A stretch of DNA of 64,000 nt, taken from the NCBI GenBank assembly GCA_032821775.1, contig JAVLRN010000012.1:372001-436000 (forward strand). Reading direction: 5' to 3'. Below, piece after piece: positions 57,179 through 64,000 of the stretch. The translations under genes and the position numbers were made by a program. Source of the stretch: Sanguinoderma infundibulare. Lineage: Eukaryota > Basidiomycota > Agaricomycetes > Polyporales > Polyporaceae. A model generated the notes under the pieces. It was not told the DNA's origin. It saw nothing but the letters and a program-made list of their open reading frames with translations, and did not search any database. Position 1 is the first letter of the stretch, and every line of letters starts with the position of its first letter.

Positions 57179-58779
57179 GTTATGCATGGCATAGTGTTTT
57201 ATTTCTCTTTATGTCTGTCTCTCTTTCTGCGGCTACATACAGAACAATAGCGTCAAAGGTACACAGGCAGACATCTAAAAGCCCTCTGAATGACAGATGT
57301 TTGAATCCCTTTCTATCACAGTGATGAGTAGAACAATGACACTGATTGTTGGTATGTAAAATACACTATTTAGTCCAGATGCCTCACCAGACAGTGTCCC
57401 TGCACCTCCAGTTTAGCTACAGTAAGGCAGTTCTTCTCTATGACATCTTGTCCAAGAAGAAATTAAATAATATGGCATGCATCTCAGAAATGATTGTGTG
57501 ATAGCCACCAAGCCACACATTTGTCTGCTTGGCAATTGACAAATTAAAATGTCAATCAGTCCTGCCATCCTTTTGAAGCTCAATGAATTGGCTTGAATTG
57601 CAGTAAAGAGAACAAGTGATGTTGCTCTTCTTATGTTTGGTCTGCCAGTGAAACACATTGACAGGGAGCCCAATGTTGTGGTAAAGCAGATCTCTAACAG
57701 CCTTCACATGAGAATAAAATAAAACTCACATCATTGTCATAGATAAAGTACAAACTTTGAAGGGTCATATCTGCAAGTGCAGACATGTGAATTGATCATG
57801 GACTAATAACATACATCGGATCAGCATGCTATAGCCATATTGCTAAAGAACATTGATTCACTAACACCTGCAGTGTCATTTCAGATGCAAAGGTGTCCCA
57901 TTGTATAATGATGTCACAAGGCTGGGTCATCGCCTGCTCATTGTGCATCCATTGATGGCCAAAAGTTGCTCATAGGCTCTAATGTGCAATATTCAGTTTG
58001 TCTAAACAGGCCAATGTGGAGGGTGTGAAAGGAACACTGCCCATGGATGGGGTGGACAGTGGAGTAGATCTTGGGGAGGCAGAAAGCAGTGGGGCAGATG
58101 GTACTGCAGTGGGTGGGGATAAGGATGCAACCAATGGCTGTCCATCTTCAGAGGGGGCATCTCTTTCTGGTGCTTGGTATCAGCTGTGGCTGACAAGCCA
58201 CTGGCAGGGTCACCATTCTCATCCAGCACAACCTTGAACACTTCATTGTGCCCTCTGGAGTCGAGAGTGGAGAGTGAAGCAGGCTTTGTTGCAAAGCATG
58301 TATCATTGTTCAAATTTGTGGTGACTGGGCTTGTTGCATATCTGAGAATCAGCCTTGTGTTTCAACAAACAACCCTCTATAGCACAGTACTCCTTATAGC
58401 CCTCATGTGTAATGCAGAAGTGATCCTGCATTGACCAAAGCTCTTCCATGCAGTGTGGCACTCTGCAACATAGACAGTCTATGTCTATTCCATCAATGAT
58501 GATTGCATCTACAATCTCTGAACAACACAACTGTCAGTATGAATACCTGCTGATGTCATTAGCAATGTACGAGCTTGACTGTCCAGGAGATTAGAGAGCT
58601 AGTTGTGACACAAAGTGCACCAGTGCTTGAACTTCAGTTGTTCTAACTGCACCATTCATTCATTGCAACCACACATGGCCTTTGTAAAGTGGTCCTTCTG
58701 CTCTCCATTGTGTGGAACATGTAAGACATACTTCTCACAATCCACATCCTTCAGGAGAGCATTGATTATGAATCCATCT
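57179..58779. other. CpG-poor sequence, no firm features
   Basis: Minus-strand frames at 57413-57673, 58002-58313 and 58303-58530 have no recognisable domain. A TTTCTTTATGTCTG-rich stretch follows the relic gene. Possibly further repeat remnants. Confidence 0.3.
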
Positions 58780-60910
58780 CAGACATGCTAAGGGTCAGAA
58801 ACATTTTCAGTGGGGGAGTCGAGATAGCAGTCAATCTTGCTCTTTGTCAGGGCCTTTTTACGTTTGAAAACTGAGAGGTTCACAAACTGGTTCTGAGCCT
58901 TTAAAATTTGATAGAAGCACAATGAAAGAAGTTTGTAGCATGTACCTTGACCCCCTCTTCCTCTTCATTGCCCTCCTGTGCCTGTGCTTCTTCTGAAATC
59001 ATGATGTTTTTATACTTGCGCTTGTATTTGATGCAAGTCATGTCCTCAGCCATCTCGATCCACCTCTGTTCCCAGTTTGCATTATCAAAATATTTGAGCT
59101 TCATCTTCAGGTGTAGAACTGTCAAGTACAAACATTAGCAAATATACACTGTTGAAATGCACACATATGAGCCATCTCAAGTCCAGCTGTGAAAGACTTG
59201 AGACAGCTCGTGTGTGGCAACATTCTGTGAGCATGGGGATAGGGTTGTCCCGGATGGAAGAACACTGTCATCAGGGGTGGAAGGCGTGACATATCCATTG
59301 CAATACAGTATATCTCCGTCTGATCAGTGTAGTTGTAGTACTTGTTAATGATGTTCTTGCTGAGGGATGCTGCTGCATGCACAATGGGGAGATAGTCATA
59401 GTTCACAGACATGGTAGCCAGCTTTTCATCAATATAGTCTATAGCTGGGATGACCATGGGGAGATGAGGGGTGCCTGCAGATGAGAAAAAGAGTGTCACA
59501 TCATCAAAACACTGTGGAAGAGGATATGGTGAGAGAGCAAGAAATGGTGATGGTTACATATCTGTGTGCACTGGTCTGGTGCCAGCAGATTAGTCAGCAG
59601 ATGCACCTTGAAAATGTCTGCCAGCTGGCCTACTATCATCCACTCCTTCTCTTTGAGCTCGAACTTTCTTAGGCCTAGATTCTTGTCTTTGGTTATCTTG
59701 TCAATTGTGAGTTTGTACTTTAAGGCAAACAACAGCATCTGATATCTCAAATTCCATTGAGTGTGCATGTCACATGGCATAGCATGGATCTCCAACATCT
59801 TCTCTTCAACAATCCAGTATCACACAGGGAGGTTGATGGTTGATGAGTTGATGATAGCAGCTGTGAGTGAGCGCAGCTGGAGCAGGAGATTAGAATAGAG
59901 GTACGCCCACATTATACAATCCATACATGCACCTTTATTAATACCAGCTTCATGGCTGAAATTCCATCCTCCAAAGCCTCCTGCCCCTCCTCTGTCAGCA
60001 CCTCCTCAATATCCAGCATCTCCACATCCTTATCATTCCCCTCATCATCTTCTCCAGTGGCCAAGTCCAAACCTTGGTCAGCCAAGTCTCTGGCCTCATC
60101 CAGCATGTTCTTCAGCACCACTATCTTCTTCTGCTTTGTCTTCACCTTCTTGACTTCGCCTGAATCATCCTCAACATCATGCTGCATGGCCTCTATCATG
60201 ACCACCACCTCATCTTTCGCTTCCCCCACCTTCTTTGGCTGCACATTGAAAGGCTTTAAGATTACCTTCGTGACAAGGTAGTATGTATGGTTGAAACATC
60301 TGCCTTGATTGCAGGCACCACCAAAATCCAGAAGATGATTGTACAACTCCTCTACAACAACATTGTTGGCTGTTAGGTTGTCCGCCATGATGCTGAGAAT
60401 CTGCAACCAGTGAGTATACATTTCCTTGCAGTAGTACCACTGCCAAGAGGACTCACCTTGTCAGTTATGTGAAAGTCCTTCAGGATCTTTTCGAAAATGT
60501 TTGCCATGATCATGTCAGTATGTGATTCTGCCACTTCCACAATGTCAAGTAAGAACTTGCATGTGACACCCTTGTGGTGAAAATGCACAGCGAATGCAAT
60601 CAGGGCCTTGTGGTTTGGTGATGTCTATGCGTCAAACGTAAAGTTGAGTTTACCTTCAAATTTCTGTAACATGTAAGTACATTCTCTTCTCGAATATTGT
60701 GTAGTGCATACCGTGAGGATGCATGCAATCCATTTGCGTATATGTGAGAACATCCATTGGACATCATGAGACACAGTTGAGGGGGATGAAATTTTATGTT
60801 CTGGCTGCCTGGTCTTCATTAGCATTTAGAATGAGCGATCTTTGACAATTTCAAATGGTCTTTTGTTTTTACAGACCCACCACACAATCCATGCACTGTA
60901 AGTCTGAAGG
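58780..60910 (-). pseudogene. hAT-family transposase relic 2
   Basis: Minus-strand pieces follow the hAT transposase order. KISSPSTVSHDVQWMFSHIR precedes EGKLNFTFDA and TSPNHKALIAFAVHFHH (the first catalytic Asp block), LLDIVEVAESHTDMIMANIF and ILKDFHITDK (60210-60830). Next come MADNLTANNVVVEELYNHLL, DFGGACNQGRCFNHTYYLVT (the conserved Cys-Phe-x-His) and an acidic linker ending EEGQEALEDGISAMKLVLIK (59912-60421). Then MPCDMHTQWNLRYQMLLFAL and LRKFELKEKEWMIVGQLADI (59496-59798), and PAIDYIDEKLATMSVNYDYL to IYCIAMDMS (59122-59499). A tail KLKYFDNANWEQRWIEMAED leads to KIDCYLDSPTENVSDP near 58800. The dimerisation domain that normally follows is missing. Some frame changes coincide with intron-like borders, others are stops. 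It is less decayed than relic 1 but still dead. Confidence 0.8.
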
Positions 60911-61299
60911 TTAGCTGGAGCCCCAGAGAAGCAAAGGAGGTGGCCATGTATTCAACATCAGTTATGTTGAATGCATTGCCCTGTATTTGATGTAGGCATT
61001 GATAGAGGCATGAAAATATGTAAAGATGTGATAATGTACTGAGTCTCGAGAGGGGTGTGGGTGAGCTACCTTTATAAAGGCGATGTACTATAACCAAAAG
61101 GGATTCACCAGAGAGCAAGTGATAAGATGTGGCAGCACTCCCCTGAACAAAGAACAGCTTGTGAGTGAAGGCCCAGAAATCACTTTTGGCATGGAGGGGC
61201 AATGACTGAATGCACATCTAAACCATCACACTAGCACACTTGTCTTCTATTTAGCTTTGCCACTGTTCTCGATATGCTTTCAATGAGCCCATATGTGCA
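60911..61299. other. Region upstream of hAT transposase relic 2
   Basis: Probably holds the decayed transposase N-terminus and leader; the minus-strand frame here has no clear zinc finger. Confidence 0.3.
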
Positions 61300-62088
61300 G
61301 CTGTGAAGGACTTCGAACCAGTGTATGTATATAACAAGCTCTCCTTATATCACTCATGGACAGGTCCCTGCCTCGCCCCTTACCATGATACCTTTCTACC
61401 AAAATGTGGTTTTATTCACCACACCTGTTCCTCTCTTACCAGATGTATGCACCACTGATCAAGTTCAAATGGCACTGCTGAATCTGTAACAATGCCCTGA
61501 AGCTGTGCATTGGCTATGGCTGGCATTTGAGATATCCTGAATGCCACTACATTTTAGTAAGTCCAGTCCACCATCATTGTGACACCTTTCTGATTGCTCT
61601 CACTGCACCAAAGTGTGACCATAAGAGTGGCTCACATTTTGAGTGGTGCAGCTACCTGGTTCACATGGATGGCCCCTCATCAAATTGGTCAAATTGAGAG
61701 GCACCAACACTTGGTTCATCTCTTAGCCATCAAAGACAATGCCTGATTGGCCAGTGCAAGAAGAAGGTTGCCAAGAGGTGCACTCAACAAGCATATGCCA
61801 TGCATTGCAGCATGGCTGGAGAATGCCACCTTCACTTCACCTTTGATGACCTTTTTGAGCAGCTGTCTGAGGCATGATCACTGGAACCTCCCACAAAGCA
61901 ATCACATCTTACAGTCAGTCACAACACCTCTGACTTCAACTCCAACAACAGCCTATCCTCCAATGTAGAAGATAAGGAGGTAAAGCAGATCATAGCTGCC
62001 ATTGAGGCCTCCCACACATCCTACACTGCTGAACAAGCATGCTGTGATCATGCTTTCAATGAGGTGATGGTTGCTTCTTTGGCTGTGT
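61300..62088 (+). pseudogene. Cys/His-rich gene relic, left part
   Basis: Plus-strand frames include QCKKKVAKRCTQQAYAMHCS and MAGECHLHFTFDDLFEQLSE (about 61756-61880), a Cys/His pattern that might bind zinc. Then SNVEDKEVKQIIAAIEASHT and SYTAEQACCDHAFNEVMVAS, up to the poly(A) retroposon. The reading resumes at 63424 (SSSSMCLNLSPVDDSVYDDA), so one coding region was split. At least one TGA interrupts it. Family not recognised. Confidence 0.45.
62074..62088. repeat. Target-site duplication, left copy
   Basis: TTCTTTGGCTGTGTC, identical over 15 bp to 63409-63423. Confidence 0.95.
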
Positions 62089-63408
62089 CTTTTTTTTTTT
62101 TTTTTTTTGGGACAGGTTCTGAGATTCGAGAGAAGCTGTCTACACAATGCACAATGTAAACTACGACTGTCAAATCAAACCAGTATCCAGCATTCAGTTG
62201 TACCCGGGATGACTAATTAAAGTAAGCCCGGAGCTGGTCCGCACCCAAAGGCAGCGAGCGGCAACCCCACTCAGTACTGACAACACCCGTCGAGACGAAC
62301 ACGAGCCCCCTCCATGCTCTGATCATGCAACTCCAAAAAAGAAACCCAAAACCATGCGAGGTCACCCCTGCTTGCACCTCCCCCAATAAGTAGACCGTCC
62401 GCGTCAGTCGAGAGTTCTAACGAAGTGAGATGGTGATCCGTCCTCCTCTACCCCTGATGGCATCAGCGAATGTAACTGGAAGGTCGGGTTTGGGGGTGAA
62501 ACGCATCGCCAGCCACGATGACCGGGAGGCAGCCGCTACCGCACGTGAGGCTAGGCGGCGGATGCGCTTGAGACAGTCGCGGCGTAGAGCCGCGATGGTG
62601 AGCAGCACCCTGTCGAAGGATGCCACGTCAGCCGTGAGTGATGGAGGGCGGTTGGGAGCATTGCGCGCCGGGGGAGGCAGCGGTGCTGCCACGGGAAGAG
62701 GAAGGTACTCGAGCGACGGGGAGCGCTCAAGCACGGGGGCAGGGGGGGGTGGGCCCGATCGCGACGAGATCGCGTGGGCAAAGGGAGGCGGGGCCAGGGG
62801 AAGGGCGGGGGGGGAGACAGGAAGGTGTGGAGCGGGGCAGGGAAGGGACAGCCTCGGCGACCGGTCCTTGTTCTTGCGCTTCTTGCCCTTCTTCGACGGA
62901 GAGGGCGCGTCAGATGCTGCGACAGGGGTGGAGGGTGTGGGAGTGGTGGGCCTCGAGGCATCCATGCGGACATCAGGAGGTGGTGCCGGTGCAGGTGCCA
63001 GTGCGGCAGAGGGTGTAGAAGTGGGGATGGGAGGAGGGGGGGGAGATGCCCTGAGGGCGGAGAGGCCGGCGTTGAAGACCTTGATGATCCTCTGTTGAAG
63101 CCCCTCGTTGTCGAAGGCGGATGGCAGGGGAGGGTTGGTGATGAGGAGCTGGGTAAGCTCCTCACGAAGCTTGGCGTAGTTACTAAGGTCGATCACTTCA
63201 TTGGTAAGCCGAGAGATGGACCAGGTGTCTCCCCATACAACAAGTATGGGGCGATCGATGTCTTTGGCGATGTAGGTTACGCCCGGGAGAGGGCCAGGAG
63301 TGGGCTCAGGAGCGGAGGAGTATCCTGTGCCTTTCTTATGAGTCATTCTTCGAGACCGGAGGGTGGGCGCTAGAGGAGATGGTGGTGGTAGGAGGTCAAG
63401 AAGAGAGG
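62089..63408 (-). mobile_element. Poly(A) retroposon (LINE-mobilised), CpG-rich
   Basis: The insertion is bounded by a perfect 15-bp target duplication and begins on the plus strand with 20 T (62089-62108), that is, a 3' poly(A) tail of a minus-strand RNA. These are hallmarks of target-primed reverse transcription by a non-LTR retrotransposon machinery. The body is rich in CpG in contrast with both flanks. It holds one intact ORF (62417-63346), a 3' part of about 300 nt and only 62 nt before the start codon. It may be a full non-autonomous element, a 5'-truncated LINE keeping only its last part, or a retrocopy of a host mRNA. No reverse transcriptase is present. Confidence 0.9.
62417..63346 (-). 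CDS. 309-residue proline-rich protein of the retroposon, unknown
   Basis: Intact ORF from ATG at 63344-63346 to its stop at 62417. Residues 1 to about 100 form a folded-looking part: KDIDRPILVVWGDTWSISRL, TNEVIDLSNYAKLREELTQL, and DNEGLQQRIIKVFNAGLSAL. Residues about 103-235 are Pro/Ala/Ser-rich with a basic patch KKGKKRKNKDR. The end is helical and basic (RVLLTIAALRRDCLKRIRRL) and closes RFTPKPDLPVTFADAIRGRG. The layout, an ordered N-terminus, disordered proline-rich middle and basic end, would suit an RNA-binding ORF1-like protein, but I see no zinc knuckle or RRM and do not recognise the family. Absence of any stop in 309 codons together with high CpG suggests a recent insertion. The overlapping plus-strand frame of 222 codons is a shadow of the GC-rich sequence. 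Confidence 0.7.
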   Translation of the reverse strand: MTHKKGTGYSSAPEPTPGPLPGVTYIAKDIDRPILVVWGDTWSISRLTNEVIDLSNYAKLREELTQLLITNPPLPSAFDNEGLQQRIIKVFNAGLSALRASPPPPPIPTSTPSAALAPAPAPPPDVRMDASRPTTPTPSTPVAASDAPSPSKKGKKRKNKDRSPRLSLPCPAPHLPVSPPALPLAPPPFAHAISSRSGPPPPAPVLERSPSLEYLPLPVAAPLPPPARNAPNRPPSLTADVASFDRVLLTIAALRRDCLKRIRRLASRAVAAASRSSWLAMRFTPKPDLPVTFADAIRGRGGRITISLR

Positions 63409-63423
63409 TTCTTTGGCTGTGTC
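63409..63423. repeat. Target-site duplication, right copy
   Basis: TTCTTTGGCTGTGTC, identical to 62074-62088. Confidence 0.95.
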
Positions 63424-63522
63424 AACAAGCTCTTCTAGTATGTGCCTCAACCTCTCTCCAGTTGATGATTCTGTGTATGATGATGCAAAACTGATTGCCT
63501 CAACATTATCTGCAGCTCCTGG
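63424..63522 (+). pseudogene. Cys/His-rich gene relic, right part
   Basis: Continues the reading interrupted at 62088 (SSSSMCLNLSPVDDSVYDDA, KLIASTLSAAPG) until a hAT-type terminus cuts it at 63523. Confidence 0.4.
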
Positions 63523-64000
63523 TAAGGCTGAATGTGGGTATGTGTTCCTTGCAGATATACCTATATATACCTGGATCTGGACCTGTGGGTATGGGTCTCA
63601 TGGGTATGGGTACCTGGTGCATGGGTCAGGCACAGATCCAGATCAGAGGTTTTGAGGCCATGGGTTACCTCCAGGTTATCCACAGGTTTTTCCAAAAAGA
63701 TAAGCAGTCTGTATGTCTTCAATGAGTGGTCTATATGATCTATTTGCCTATAATAAATGCAGTAGAAACTGTTTCTTTGATTGAACTATGATACTTGGTG
63801 TATTGTCTTCAGCCTTCTCTCCAGCCTATGCAGGTGCTCAAACCTTGCACCCGATCTGGAGTTTAAGGTGTTCAAGTTTCTGACCATCAAAGAGCTTCTT
63901 ACAATTAAACCTGTGTCTAAAGAGTGGCAGAAAGTGATATACCTGCCCAAAGGACACAATTGAGTGAATATTTCACACAAAACAGCTTTAACTTGTGTGT
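63523..64000 (-). mobile_element. hAT-type element N2, copy 4, cut by window end
   Basis: Begins TAAGGCTGAATGTGGGTATG and matches copy 2 (25865 onward) in the same orientation: CTTGCAGATATACC, TACCTGGTGCATGGGTCAGG, AGCAGTCTGTATGTCTTCAA. Towards the window end a frame reads FKFLTIKELLTIKPVSKEWQ, reminiscent of an F-box-like helix pair, but this may be chance. The right terminus lies outside the window. Confidence 0.8.

Noticed and set aside
62430..63098. Plus-strand ORF of 222 codons, Gly/Arg-rich
   Set aside because: Antisense shadow of the proline-rich minus-strand ORF; the poly(A) tail orientation shows the minus strand is the sense strand.
63781..63963. 60-codon F-box-like reading near the window end
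   Set aside because: KVFKFLTIKELLTIKPVSKEW resembles an F-box, but it lies within element N2, is short and has no extension that can be tested in the window.
1..64000. CRISPR arrays, bacterial operons, tRNA or rRNA genes
   Set aside because: No regularly spaced short repeats, no Shine-Dalgarno-led gene strings and no cloverleaf or rRNA-like stretches were seen; the gene structure is eukaryotic.

Overview
The window looks like a filamentous basidiomycete, most likely an agaricomycete. The left 6 kb carries GC-rich, CpG-rich genes cut by many 50-110 nt GT-AG introns, and one gene has the seven-helix layout of the agaricomycete DUF6534 family. The other 58 kb is a transposon graveyard of LTR retrotransposons and hAT elements, most of it nearly free of CpG, with TpG and CpA in excess.

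Layout. 1-6 kb: the edge of an unidentified minus-strand gene, an intact seven-exon cyclophilin with a basic RS-type tail (1134-2649), and an intact 19-exon seven-helix protein with micro-exons (3733-5929). From about 6.3 kb CpG nearly vanishes. 6.3-45 kb: nested and decayed elements. These are two copies of a 0.95 kb repeat (8.1 and 38.2 kb); four 1.09 kb TG...CA solo LTRs with 4-bp target duplications (9.8, 15.2, 32.2, 39.7 kb); two hAT-type non-autonomous families whose ends begin TAAGGCT, with 8-bp duplications; fragments of Ty3/gypsy pol (14.4-17, 29.4-31.9 and 41.2-44.7 kb); a hAT transposase relic (18.6-21.0 kb); a small gag-only LTR element (22.9-25.8 kb); and two relics of a gene family with a Zn2Cys6-like cysteine cluster (34 and 36-38 kb).

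45-50.7 kb: a structurally complete, CpG-rich Ty1/copia element with both LTRs, a primer site matching the anticodon half of initiator tRNA-Met, gag and pol. A frameshift in the protease and a nonsense codon before the integrase break it. 50.7-62 kb: relics of a GIY-YIG/T5orf172-type gene, a long unrecognised plus-strand gene, a second hAT transposase and a Cys/His-rich gene. 62.1-63.4 kb: a young CpG-rich retroposon with a 20-nt poly(A), a perfect 15-bp target duplication and an intact 309-codon proline-rich ORF on the minus strand.

Only the two left-hand genes and possibly the retroposon ORF look functional. Insertions within insertions give an order: gypsy bodies first, then hAT-type elements and copia LTRs inside them, then the 1.09 kb LTRs inside those; copia and the poly(A) retroposon are the least decayed. 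The contrast between CpG-rich young elements and CpG-free old ones fits cytosine methylation of repeats followed by deamination. All assignments come from reading the sequence; no searches were run.
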